From Trema orientale (Eukaryota; Streptophyta; Magnoliopsida; Rosales; Cannabaceae), in the NCBI GenBank assembly GCA_002914845.1, contig JXTC01000550.1:59963-123962 (forward strand): a stretch of 64,000 nt of DNA. The letters run 5' to 3'. Each line of letters starts with the position of its first letter. Position 1 is the first letter of the stretch. Positions 47,808 through 58,227 of this stretch are shown here, in pieces. Made by a program: the position numbers and the translations under genes. The notes beneath the pieces are model-generated. The model worked only from the letters and a program-made list of their open reading frames with translations, had not been told where the DNA came from and did no database searches.

Positions 47808-49865
47808 ATGGAACTACCTATCCCGGAAAAAATAAAGAAACTATGGGACATATGGGACCTTCGGAGCTGTATTATGCTGAGCCTCTTCTTACAGGCTTTC
47901 TTGGTGTTGTTTGGATCAATGAGGCAACGCTACAAGAACACATTGCTTCTCACACTAATCTGGGCAGCCTACTTGCTAGCCGACTGGGTTGCAGCTATTG
48001 CCATTGGTTTGATAACCCAAAGCCAAGGCGAGGAGGAAGCTTATGAACATCCCAACTCCAGGGGAATGTTTGATCAAGACCTTTTCTCATTCTGGGCTTC
48101 GTTTCTTTTGTTGCATCTTGGCGGCCCTGATGCCATTACTTCTTTCGCTCTCGAGGACAATGAGTTCTGGCTTAGGCATTTGTTCGGACTCCTATTGCAG
48201 GGTCTGGCTGCCGCTTATAGTTTCTATCTGACACTTCCCAGAAACAAGTTATGGCCGCCTACGCTCGTTGTGTTTCTTGTGGGAATTATTAAGTATGCGG
48301 AGAGGACAAGAGCGTTTTATCTTGCGAGCTTGGACCATTTTGGACACACTGCATTGCCAAATCCGGATCCTGGGCCTGACTATGAAGAGGCTTCGACGAT
48401 CTACTCTTCGAGGCTGCTTCAATTTTCAACAGAGGAAGAGATGACCGCGATGATGCCAAGCAGAACAGGAAGCACTTCCTATGATCCTGATTTTGATTTT
48501 GAAAACATCACTCTACAAGCTTCGGACCAGATCAAACTGCTGCGGGTAGCATTTAAGCTTTTTGAAAAGTTCAAAGGACTAATTGTTGGCTTCTACTTGA
48601 CCACCAAGGATCGAGAATCGACCAGAAGTTTATTTCTGAAACTTGATCATGAATGCGCTTTTAGATTGATCGAGTATGAGCTCAGCTTCATGTTCCAGGT
48701 TCTCCACACCAAGGTGATCGTGGTGCGCCAAAAAGTTGGCTACATCCTTCGCGGTTTCAGTTTCTCATCCCTGTTGGGTTCCTGCCTATATTTCTTCTTT
48801 GTTGATAAGCACGGATTTGGTAGGTTTGAGATCGCTCTTACTTACGCTTTGCTCATTGGAGCCATTGTCCTTGACACCATATCCGCCATTAGGGTCATTG
48901 TTTCTGACTGGAGCTTTGTAGACCCCAAGAACAGATGGACGAAATATGTTCCTGCAACTATCTTAAAAAGAAACCGATGGTCGAGGTTTGTGTACCAATA
49001 TAACATGATAGACTACTGTCTCAATGAACATCCATGGGTTGACAAATTGGCCGGCTATATTCATGCTTCAGATTTACTAGTCAAGATGAAAGTCATGTTG
49101 TTTTCAACTTCATCTGAGGTCGACGGAGATCTGCAGAAGTTTATTTTCGATGATCTGAGAAAGAAATCTGGGGATGCAACCACTTTGAGGGAAGCAATGG
49201 AAGCATGTCAACAAAGGGGTGATGCAGCTCTTGCTGGATACGTAACTACTGCTTTTGCTAGCTATATCAAGCTAAAATGGAGCATCAGCGAGTTTCAATA
49301 TTCAGAAAGCGTTCTTCTGTGGCACATAGCTACCGAGATCTGTTGTTTAGATCACCAAGAGCCAAGCAAAGATGACACTGAAAGGAAATGCAAGATCCTT
49401 TCAGATTATATGTTTTATCTGCTGATCATGCAGCCTGCTATGTTGTCCCCTGTTTTGGGCAATTGGCACCTTGTGTTCCAAGATACTTGTGCCGAGGCCA
49501 AGAGGTTTTTCAACAAGTACTCTATATCAGATCATTCCGAGGCGATCAAGAAGATGAACACAGTGAAAACCAAATTCAGACCAGCCGCCGTCAAAGGAAT
49601 TAAGAGCAAATCTTTGTTCTTTGATGCATGTATCCTTGCACAGCAACTCAAAAGATTAGAGATTGATAAATGGGAGGTAATGGGTCTAGTGTGGGTGGAG
49701 TTCATGTCGTATGCCGCCATTAACTGTAGACCCATTATACACGCACAACAACCAAGCAAGGGTGGAGAACTTTTGACTTTCACTTGGTTGCTAATGAATA
49801 ATTTGGGTTTGGGTATGCAATTCTCAGAGCAGCAAGCTGGAGCAAAGATGGTGGCAGTAAAGTAA
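47808..49865 (+). CDS. DUF4220/DUF594 membrane protein
   Basis: A single-exon 685-aa protein of the plant DUF4220-DUF594 family, whose biochemical function is unknown. The start MELPIPEKIKKLWDIWDLR is followed by several hydrophobic segments in the first 150 residues (IMLSLFLQAFLVLFGSMRQR, LLLTLIWAAYLLADWVAAI, FWASFLLLHLGGPDAITSF) and two more at about 320-365. LGGPDAITSFALEDNE and KYAERTRAF are hallmarks of DUF4220. The C-terminus has the DUF594 core (FFDACILAQQLKR..WEVMGLVWVEFMSYAA and ..GGELLTFTWLLMNNLGLG). Length is normal for the family and the frame is intact. Family members often occur in clusters; only one is present here. Confidence 0.92.
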   Translation: MELPIPEKIKKLWDIWDLRSCIMLSLFLQAFLVLFGSMRQRYKNTLLLTLIWAAYLLADWVAAIAIGLITQSQGEEEAYEHPNSRGMFDQDLFSFWASFLLLHLGGPDAITSFALEDNEFWLRHLFGLLLQGLAAAYSFYLTLPRNKLWPPTLVVFLVGIIKYAERTRAFYLASLDHFGHTALPNPDPGPDYEEASTIYSSRLLQFSTEEEMTAMMPSRTGSTSYDPDFDFENITLQASDQIKLLRVAFKLFEKFKGLIVGFYLTTKDRESTRSLFLKLDHECAFRLIEYELSFMFQVLHTKVIVVRQKVGYILRGFSFSSLLGSCLYFFFVDKHGFGRFEIALTYALLIGAIVLDTISAIRVIVSDWSFVDPKNRWTKYVPATILKRNRWSRFVYQYNMIDYCLNEHPWVDKLAGYIHASDLLVKMKVMLFSTSSEVDGDLQKFIFDDLRKKSGDATTLREAMEACQQRGDAALAGYVTTAFASYIKLKWSISEFQYSESVLLWHIATEICCLDHQEPSKDDTERKCKILSDYMFYLLIMQPAMLSPVLGNWHLVFQDTCAEAKRFFNKYSISDHSEAIKKMNTVKTKFRPAAVKGIKSKSLFFDACILAQQLKRLEIDKWEVMGLVWVEFMSYAAINCRPIIHAQQPSKGGELLTFTWLLMNNLGLGMQFSEQQAGAKMVAVK

Positions 49866-50220
49866 TAATATCAATAATTCTATGGGGACAAGTAGGGGGA
49901 AAAAAATGATAGGGGCAATAAAATCAGAGATTCGTAAGAAAACAAGGAACAACTTCTCTTTGCATCTCTTTTAAATTACAGTTCTTTTTATGTTGGAGAG
50001 ATTGTATCTATGAACTACTTGTATTCTTATAGTAAGTATTATGGGTTTTGGACACTTATACCTATTTTTCAAAAAGTAATACCAAATTTACGACCTTTCA
50101 AAAATAATAAAAATTCGTACGACCTTTTTGTGGCATTTTTCTAAATACTTTGAAAGTTAAAAAATGCAGTGGTATTTTAGTAAATAAGTCATNCCTGCAG
50201 CTAAGTAAATCACAGGAAAC

Positions 50221-50465
50221 CACAAAAATTTCCTAGAAACTATTATGTTTTCTTTTAACTAAATAGTTTAGTTTTCAGTTTTTATTAACTAAATAGTTAT
50301 GATATTTGAAAAAATGAATTAAAAAAAGAAAAAAATGAAAAAAGGATCACAAAAATTTCCTAAAAACCATTGTGTTTTCTTTTAACTAAATAATTTAGTT
50401 TTCAGTTTTTATTAACTAAATAGTTATGATATTTGAAAAAATGAATTAAAAAAAGAAAAAATGAA
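50221..50465. repeat. 127-bp tandem duplication
   Basis: Two nearly identical copies with a 127-bp period; the marker cacaaaaatttcct is at 50221 and 50348. Both contain 'tgttttcttttaactaaata' and 'agttatgatatttgaaaaaa'. It lies 3' of the DUF4220 gene, next to a tRNA-like sequence. The single ambiguous base of the window is nearby (about 50193). Confidence 0.9.
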
Positions 50466-50489
50466 AAAAGGAATTAAAAACCGATAAAT

Positions 50490-50562
50490 GAGGCAGGTGG
50501 GACTTGAACTTAGGTGTAGATTGTGGGGATAGAGAGCCCAACCACTCGACTAGCTTACAATT
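50490..50562 (-). other. tRNA-like sequence with Pol III box motifs
   Basis: Read on the minus strand: aagctagtcgagtggttggg (a box A-like D arm), then a spacer, then aagttcaagtcccacc (box B, GTTCAAGTCC), followed by a T-rich stretch. The ends do not form a good acceptor stem and no clear anticodon arm is present, so this is not called as a tRNA gene. It is probably a tRNA-derived SINE head or a decayed tRNA. Confidence 0.4.
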
Positions 50563-52478
50563 TGATTTATTTACTTTATTTTTAATTAATAAAGCTTTCT
50601 TTAATGATAGACAAATTTACAACTTTACCACCGAGCCTTGGATTGTATAAAATAGAAATGTTTATTCTTAGATCGTACGGAAAATTATTTGTTTTGGCCA
50701 GTTCGTATTTTTGGAATATTTTTTGCCAAAATCGTATAACACGTCATTTTCCCAAGTACTATTTCATTCGGAACCTCAATTTCAAACGATTCTTTTACAT
50801 TTTGTTTAATCTATCTAACGCTTTTCTTCCTTTATTTTATTTTTATTATTTAAATTCTATTTGGCTATCACCTTATTTATCTCCTAAATAAGTATTTGCA
50901 ATGATCGAGTTGACTCGACAACATTCGTACCTCTCTTTTGACGAAGATTCATGAATGCACATGTAGCCTCATTTTTAGCTTGACGACTGAGATTGGCAAA
51001 CATTTCGTCAACATACACTTTAGAAAATGGGCATATATTTACGCAGAATGTCAAAAAAGGATATCCCATATAATTTCATCTATTCAAATAGTTGTTTCCT
51101 GAGCCTAATTAATCTGATCACTTTTCAGCACACTCAATTGAAATAGCCTAAATATTAATTGTAATAACATATATGAGCCCATATAGAAAACTAATTAAAT
51201 CAGCTTAGAGTAACCTCTAGAAAAGTCTTGCAATTTGTGCAAGTTGGCATACATAGGTTATATGCACTAGAAATATCTAGTTGATTGGAAGTCGGTTAAC
51301 GCACCGGCCCTACCAATTATAAATATGGGACTTGGTTTGGTCCCGTAGAAAATACATGGCATGAAAAGTAAAAAGAAAAAGAAATAGTGTGTTAAATAGA
51401 AAGACCGACTTACGTGATTGCAATGATAGTGGAAGTAGAGCTGTAAATATGGACCGAGTAAAACGGACTGGGTTGGGCTGCCCATATTTACAGCTTTAAG
51501 TGGGAGTTAGTGAAATGAGTAGAGTGCTAAGGTTTGTGAATGAGGTTATATAATAGTGTCTGAAATAATGTGTGCGAATTAAGTTATTAATTGTGTCTTT
51601 TGTTAAGAATTTGTCTAAATTTTGGCTATTGTAAAGCCAAGAAGTACTTGGAGTGATTACTTTTTGCCATAATACAAGTAATTGGGTTATTCCCACCACG
51701 TGCTGCGCCTAACAGGGGCCCGTGGCAATGGCCCTGGAGTTCTGATTAGTCCAATGATAGAGGTTCTTGAAGAAAGGTACGGACTGCACAGATAAAATTT
51801 ACTGATTAGTCTCAGTAAATTGTTCAAGCTACGAAGGAACCAGTGCCGGGCACCACCATAGCTTGAAGCCATTCCAGCTGACCGTGCAAAGCAAAGGGAA
51901 GTGAGGTCATCATTATTATCAACTTCAACTTCCTTGTTACGTGTCGCTGACTTAATGTTGCATTGTACAAGGATATTTCCTTTTCGAAATTCTTACACGA
52001 ATCTCTATGGCACATTTACTTCCATATTTTGCAACTGTTTGAAATATTCACTATAAAACAGGTAAGCATACCTCTTTTTTGGAAAAAAAAAAAAAAAAAG
52101 AAGATTATCATGTACACACAATCACAAATTCACCCTTTTTTAAATTCACTTTACTGTCACAATCCTTTCACCTTTTTGTTTTTAATTCACTTGACCTTTT
52201 AGTTTGATTCTTTTCTTCTTATTTGTTAATAAGACAAATCAAATGAGTAAACGGAAACTTGACATCTTGGTCCTAATAGTTCTTTAGTCAGGCAGCCAAG
52301 TTTACTCTCGAGTGTTGAGAAAGAAACCAAAGAAAGAAAAAATGGAAACTTGGTTGGCAAGCAAGCATGCACAAAGTTATAGTACCTGAATCGTTATGCA
52401 CAGTAGATTTCACACCTTGCTCAAAGAAAACTGAAAAGGAGAATCAGAATTATTCTCTTAAATTCATCTTTCGTTTCA
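50563..52478. other. NLR 5' flank and intergenic DNA
   Basis: No gene. A short hairpin lies at 51439-51495. The stretch at about 51730-51800 (tggagttctgattag..) is echoed at about 57225, suggesting it belongs to the duplicated NLR unit. The 100 bp before the NLR start is A-rich leader sequence. Confidence 0.45.
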
Positions 52479-55400
52479 ATGGCAGCAGGAAATCTCCACG
52501 TTGTTGCCAACCGGGTCCTTGGATCGTTGCGTTCTGAAGATATTCAAGGTAAGATTGGATCTGTGTGTGGTACTATGGTTCTGGACCAGCTCCAGGGACT
52601 TGAAAAGACCATGTCATTACTCGCACCTCTGCTTCTTCACGCAGAGAAGAAGGCTTCTCGTGACAACCGCATCATAGATTGGTTGATGAGGCTTGAAGAG
52701 GAACTCTGTGATGTTGATAACATGATGGAAGAGTTAGCAACTGAAGCTTTGGTCATGCGTAGATCTCAGTTGTCCCAACAGGTATGCAGTTTCTTCTCAA
52801 CCTGCCCTGCTTTTCGACTTGATATGCATCAGAAAATGAAAGACATGAAGTATAGGCTAGATGAACTTGAAGGGCGGGGTAGAAAGTTTGGTTTGGAAGA
52901 GAGCAGAGATAGAAAAATTCAATTTCCTGATGGAGTAATGTGGGAGACTAGCTCGTTTATAGCCGAAGCTAGGGATATCGATAAAATGGAAGTCATTAGG
53001 ATTTTGTTGGGTATGAAATTTAAGCAGAATGTCATGATTCTTCCCATTTTGGGTACGAAACAATTAGAAACGACCACACTTGCTAGGGACGTGTTCAATG
53101 ATGGGAGGGTACGAAGACATTTTCATTCAAGAATTTGGCTATACCTTTCTGGTATTGTCAATGGTATGCAAATTTTAAATGAAATAATTGCACATGTAAA
53201 TCCCTTTCACCAAGAGGAAACTGATATAAAGAAGTTGATAAAGCTCCTTAAATTATCATTATCTGATGTCAGATACCTGATTGTATTAGATGCGTCGATT
53301 GGGAACCCTGGAGAATTGCATTTCCTTAGTAATTATTTAAGAATCGGTAAGAAGGGGAGTAAAATAATCCTAACAAGCTTTAATGCAAATGTCACAAGTA
53401 TCACAGGCACCATCCAACCATATAGTTTGAACTGTCTGACTGAAGATCAACTGTGGAGTTTATTTGAAACAGTGGCATTTAGACAACAACGTCCAAAAAC
53501 CTCATATATGATAGAGATTGGAAAGAAAATTGTAAAGGAGTGCCTTCCAAAAAAAATTGTGAAGGAGTATGCTAGACTCCCTCTTGTCGTAACAGCAATA
53601 GGAAGCATGTTATATTTTGACAATTCGGAAGACGAATGGCGGTTTTTCTACGAAAATGAAATTTCTAGAGTAGGCTGGGGTTCATATGATCTGTTTCCTT
53701 TTGCTCTTAGTTATTCAAGTGATTATGTTGAGATACTGCCCTTGTTGAAGCTGTGCTATGATCATCTCCCTTCGCCTCTAAAACATTGTTTTGCTTATTG
53801 TTGTTTGTTTCCAAAACGCCATGAGATTGATGTGCAAACAATAATAAAATTGTGGATGGCTCAAGGCTTTATTGAGCAGATGCCGGTTATTCCGAGCAAA
53901 TCTCTTGAGGATGTGGGTTATGAGTATATTTTGAATTTACTGAGAAGATGCTTCTTCCAAGAGCCTACAGTAGACGCGAGGGGACGAGTGATAAAATGCA
54001 AAATGCATGACTCCATGCATGATCTCGCAACTCTAGTGGCAAGGAAACAATGCATCATTTTCTCACCGGATGCTTCTCCCCAGCAGGTGGTTGAAGCTTC
54101 CCATGTGTCATTTGGTTCTGGGTTTTTTTCAGCAGAAGTTTCGAGTTATTTTCGTCCAAACAAGATACGAACCTTTCTTTTGCAGAGTCAATTATGGGGG
54201 AAATACAAGAGGATACAAGATATTCATGAAATTTGTGATGCCATAATTTCTAGATATAGATTCTTACGAGCATTGGATATGCGTGCAAGTGGGATTAAGA
54301 TAGTTCCACCTTCTATTGGTGAGTTGAAGCTTATGAAATATCTTGATCTCTCTGAAAACGATGGTATCATGGAACTACCTGATTCCATTACCAAGCTTTT
54401 GAATTTGCAAACTTTGAGACTCTCCTCATGTTTCAGGCTCAGACGGTTGCCAAGAGACATTCAAAGTCTGGTCAACCTTCGCCATCTTGAGATTGATGGC
54501 TGCAATAGTCTGACTAGTCTGCCTAGAAGATTTGGTCAACTGACTCATCTTCAGACATTACCACAAATAGTGTTAAGTAAGGACCCCTCTATGTGTGATG
54601 TCATGCTAAACGAAGTGAAAGAACTAGGTAAACTGAGGGAAGATTTTCAGATTAAAAATTTGAGACACGAAGAAGATGTAGCAACATATTTGAATGTAGT
54701 ACCACATGGAGTTCGATTTTTGTCATTGGAGTGGGACATCCATGTACCCGGCGAGCCTCCCCATAGCGAAACATCACAAAAAAACCTCTCTTCGAAACTT
54801 CAAGAATTGACTATAAATGGATTCAGCAGGGTCACGTTACTTCATCAAAGCTTTTCTTTTTCTAGCAGATTGGTTAAACTTTCATTGAAGAGATGCATGA
54901 ATTGCCGAATTCTACCGGCAGTTGATCACCTGAGGCTTCTTAAGGTATTGGCACTAGACGAGAATACCAAGTTGGAATATATTTCGGCCAGTTATTCCTC
55001 ATCCACAACATTCTTTCTATCTCTACAAGAAATGTGGCTCACAGAACTGCCTGAGCTAAAGGGATGGCGCGAAGACGGAGTCGATGAGTTGCCCGAATTT
55101 CCTTTTCTTTCTAAGTTAGTTATTCAGGATTGCCCCAAGTTAGATTCCATGCCACTCTTCCCAACTCTGGAAGAAGGATTGGTGCTTGACACAACTTGCT
55201 GGAACCCATTCAAACTCACCATCTCCAACAAAGCATCATCATCATCAACAACATCATCATCGACAACATTAGTATATCCATCCCTGCGAGAACTCTGGCT
55301 CTTAGAACTGCAAGGACTATATGGATGGTGGAGAGTTAGAACGTATACGTTGGCTTTATTACTTCCTTTTCTTTCTGAATTGGTAACTACGGATTTCTCC

Positions 55401-55868
55401 TACAGCTTGTTGCCGACTCCAAAAGCGTTGTCATCTCCTCCTCTCTCCAAATTGAAGAATCTGTGTATTGTTGGCATTGACAAGCTCTCTGACAAAGACG
55501 TCTGGGAAATTGAGTGGCGTTTCCTAGAAAGCCTGAGGTTGTTAAGACTGGATTGTCTTCCAAAGCTGACGACTCTTCCTCCGCCGGTTCTACAGATCAT
55601 CAACTTGCAAGAACTCCACATTTGGCGTTGCGGTATGAAGAACATCGACGGGATCGAGGCCCTCCAATATCTTGAAAAGCTTGTGATTCGCGTATGCCCC
55701 AATTTGGAGTCACTACCCAGAGGAATTAGTAGCCTTAAAAATTTAACAACATTGGAGATTGAGGACTGTGCCACCTTAATACAGAGATGCAATAAGAAAA
55801 CAGGTGCAGATTGGGATAAGATTGCTCACATTCCGAAAGTCCATTTGGGTCCAATTTCCGGGAGATGA
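52479..55868 (+). CDS. CC-NBS-LRR resistance-like protein, degenerate NB site
   Basis: An intracellular immune receptor-like protein of 1129 aa in one exon. Residues 1-150 form a coiled-coil domain (AEKKASRDNRIIDWLMRLEEEL). The NB-ARC lies at about 165-520 but is unusual. The P-loop position reads ILPILGTKQLETTTLA (187-202), lacking the Gly-Lys-Thr that binds nucleotide. Kinase-2 reads YLIVLDASIG with the second Asp replaced by Ala. RNBS-B lacks its Arg (IILTSFN). GLPL reads RLPLV. By contrast RNBS-D (LKHCFAYCCLFPK), WMAQGFI and the MHD motif (KMHDSMHDLA, 509-511) are intact. About 20 LRRs follow (about 590-1115), ending in PKVHLGPISGR. The gene is unbroken. Its partner 5 kb downstream shares the absent P-loop. 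It may be a non-ATP-binding sensor or decoy, or a decaying gene; the sequence does not decide. Confidence 0.92.
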   Translation: MAAGNLHVVANRVLGSLRSEDIQGKIGSVCGTMVLDQLQGLEKTMSLLAPLLLHAEKKASRDNRIIDWLMRLEEELCDVDNMMEELATEALVMRRSQLSQQVCSFFSTCPAFRLDMHQKMKDMKYRLDELEGRGRKFGLEESRDRKIQFPDGVMWETSSFIAEARDIDKMEVIRILLGMKFKQNVMILPILGTKQLETTTLARDVFNDGRVRRHFHSRIWLYLSGIVNGMQILNEIIAHVNPFHQEETDIKKLIKLLKLSLSDVRYLIVLDASIGNPGELHFLSNYLRIGKKGSKIILTSFNANVTSITGTIQPYSLNCLTEDQLWSLFETVAFRQQRPKTSYMIEIGKKIVKECLPKKIVKEYARLPLVVTAIGSMLYFDNSEDEWRFFYENEISRVGWGSYDLFPFALSYSSDYVEILPLLKLCYDHLPSPLKHCFAYCCLFPKRHEIDVQTIIKLWMAQGFIEQMPVIPSKSLEDVGYEYILNLLRRCFFQEPTVDARGRVIKCKMHDSMHDLATLVARKQCIIFSPDASPQQVVEASHVSFGSGFFSAEVSSYFRPNKIRTFLLQSQLWGKYKRIQDIHEICDAIISRYRFLRALDMRASGIKIVPPSIGELKLMKYLDLSENDGIMELPDSITKLLNLQTLRLSSCFRLRRLPRDIQSLVNLRHLEIDGCNSLTSLPRRFGQLTHLQTLPQIVLSKDPSMCDVMLNEVKELGKLREDFQIKNLRHEEDVATYLNVVPHGVRFLSLEWDIHVPGEPPHSETSQKNLSSKLQELTINGFSRVTLLHQSFSFSSRLVKLSLKRCMNCRILPAVDHLRLLKVLALDENTKLEYISASYSSSTTFFLSLQEMWLTELPELKGWREDGVDELPEFPFLSKLVIQDCPKLDSMPLFPTLEEGLVLDTTCWNPFKLTISNKASSSSTTSSSTTLVYPSLRELWLLELQGLYGWWRVRTYTLALLLPFLSELVTTDFSYSLLPTPKALSSPPLSKLKNLCIVGIDKLSDKDVWEIEWRFLESLRLLRLDCLPKLTTLPPPVLQIINLQELHIWRCGMKNIDGIEALQYLEKLVIRVCPNLESLPRGISSLKNLTTLEIEDCATLIQRCNKKTGADWDKIAHIPKVHLGPISGR

Positions 55869-58177
55869 TCCTTCTGTCCTTCCCCTGTTCAGGTATATGC
55901 TCCTGCATAGATGCTTTGTGCAAGTCAAATTTATATTTTGTATATCATTATAATCATCTTTTTTTCTTGGAAGATCTTAATACTGTTAGAGAATTTGATG
56001 AGTGTTTTCTTTTTGGCGTTTATTGCAGAAGCTTGCTGTAGCAAGTGCAAAGACATGAGGAATTTTTTTTTATTTTTTATTTTTTCTTTTGTTGTTGTTT
56101 CAAACATACAAGAAACTGACGAAGGAGTTGGAGCAAGCAAGAGACATCCCTTGTTCAAAATCTATAGCAAGATATCATCTACTGGTAGTCATCCTGTTTT
56201 CTTATTTTGCTTTTGTTAAAATGAAAGACTAGTTAAAAGGAAAAAAAAAAATCAATAATATCTGAATACTAATTGGATTTTATGTTGCAGGAATAATTCG
56301 CTTAAAAATCAGATCTTATTCTACACTTCATCTTCTTTGTAATTGTGAAAATCAAATGTAACTGGGTAACTACAAGATTCACTCTTGTGCAAGTGCTTTC
56401 AAACCTAAGGAATGTTTAATGTCACCTCTTAAAATCAAATGTAAGTGCCACTAATTGACATCACCGCCTCAAGGAATGTATAGTGTCACCTCTTACAGAA
56501 TTTTCCATTGCTTTTTCCATTTTCAGATATGCCTAGTTGGAGCTGCTATTGACAGGAAACACACTACTTTAGAGGCCGTTACCATGTTTCATTATCTACC
56601 ACCATCACAACTTGGTCAATGTTGGGGTTAAATTCTCTGGTCTCTATATCAGCATCAGATCCAAAGTCAGCTCTGGCTCTACAGAGATTAGTTCAAGCAG
56701 CAGTAAGCGAATTGATTCCCCTTTCTGAGTCAGTTACAGTTCATTCATTCTAGCATTAGATCTTTTCGTTTTTCATCCAACAAATAAACTGGCATGTATG
56801 GTTTCCTGGGTAACTCATGGCACCATATGGATGGAATTCACTGGTGTTTAGAGAAGTTGATCTGCTTTGCACAAATTGTTCTGCAGTGAATATGCAAGAC
56901 AAATGCAATGTCACACTTATTAACTTATCTGCACCTTTTTGTTTCATCAATTTTTTGATACTAATACAAGTTCGTGTATATGTTTTTTCCACACGTATGA
57001 GAGGAACCTTTGGTTTCAATCTGCGCCCATTTTCCATTTCTTGAGTGTGTATGTGTGTTGATGTTTATTTGATTTGTCTTTCTTTACATTTCTTGGCGTT
57101 ATGATTTTTCAGGTTTTAAATTACTTTTGCTCAAGCTCTTACAACCATGGCGATTTGGTCGGGTAAGCCTCTTATAGGCTGCAGATCTAAGAATTCTCAC
57201 ACAATTTAGCTCACGTACGGGTTTTGGAGTTCTGATTAGTTTCATAATAAAAGGTTCTCCACAAAACGTAGAGCGGAAGACGATTTGATCAAGTAGGTTC
57301 TAAAGCCTTTTTCTTCTTTGTATGTGTTACACTTTCTATTGACAGAAGTTTCAGTTGTGGATAAACAGGGTTATCCGTTGCCATGACATTGCAAAGAAAG
57401 AATGAATGGATGAAGAACTTGAGAAACTGTATTAAACCCCTGAAAGGTTGCTTGATATCTTTCAGTCCCACTAAGGTAGATATTGTTCTGCCCAACATTT
57501 TGTGTTCCAATCTAATAGATGTTATGTCTCAGTCATTAGTTTTCTCTGAAAGAAACAAGCCTAATTAGAAGTATTAAATTATGTTTCTAAAATGAAGAGA
57601 TGCACTTATCTATAACTGAACTATAAAGAATTACGTCTACATTTGACAAGAATGCGTCGTCTAAGATGTTCTTTAGTTTAGCATTCTATTTTTCTCTACC
57701 GCTATTAAAAACCAGAATCCCTTAAATTCATCCTGATCTATCTTATTTCATCTTTTCAATTTGTACAGTTCTCGTTTATTTAGGCTCATTTTTATAAATG
57801 GCCACTGCACCATATCTTTTTGCAAATACCACAAATACATACCTCTGGGGATCAAGACATGTTTCCTGAAGAAGAAAAAGAAAAAAATTATGTTAAATAT
57901 TTTCGTCTTTAAGGGGTTTTATATCTGCAACTTCTGGTTGAATTGTATGCTGCAGAGCAAATTGGAGAAAAAATTTACGTTCAAAAGGGGATCTTATCTT
58001 ACTCTCCTCCTCTATGCATCTGTGCAAGTCAACATGTAAAGAGGTGATTGTAAAAGTTTTGCTTTCAGGCAATGACAATCTGCTTCTCTACATTCTACTA
58101 ATCTTTAATTTTCATTTTAAAGTAGGTAGATGAAATGGTCTATTTTGACGAAAAGAAAAACAAGTCCATATTCTTAT
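55869..58177. other. NLR 3' flank, duplicated segments
   Basis: Not coding as far as I can see. It holds segments repeated downstream: 56026-56205 resembles 58368-58535 (ggagttggagca..agcaagagacat; tagtcatcctgtttt), and 56526-56640 resembles 59021-59140 (tatgcctagttggagctg; ttagaggccgttac). A third echo of the 'caaatgtaa..' part lies at about 57955-58130. The DNA just after the stop, ccccttgttcaggtatatg-like in both copies, suggests spliced 3' UTR sequence. Confidence 0.55.
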
Positions 58178-58227
58178 AAGACTGGTCACACTCGAGAAAA
58201 GTCTATTGGTCCAATTTCTGGTAGATA
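58178..58227 (+). pseudogene. Relic 3' end of a third NLR copy
   Basis: This 50-bp stretch, aagactggtcacactcgag..ggtccaatttctggtagataatcc, lines up with the last codons and stop of the intact NLR at 55820-55874 (aagattgctcacattccgaa..ggtccaatttccgggagatgatcc), including the GPISGR-stop ending. Nothing resembling the rest of an NLR lies upstream, but the downstream 1 kb matches the intact gene's 3' flank. It is therefore the tail of an NLR whose body was deleted. Confidence 0.7.

Noticed and set aside
50490..50562. Calling a functional tRNA gene here
   Set aside because: Box-like motifs exist but acceptor and anticodon stems do not form.
56756..57044. Overlapping frames on both strands in the NLR 3' flank
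   Set aside because: No domain and no conservation visible; they fall within duplicated noncoding flank sequence.
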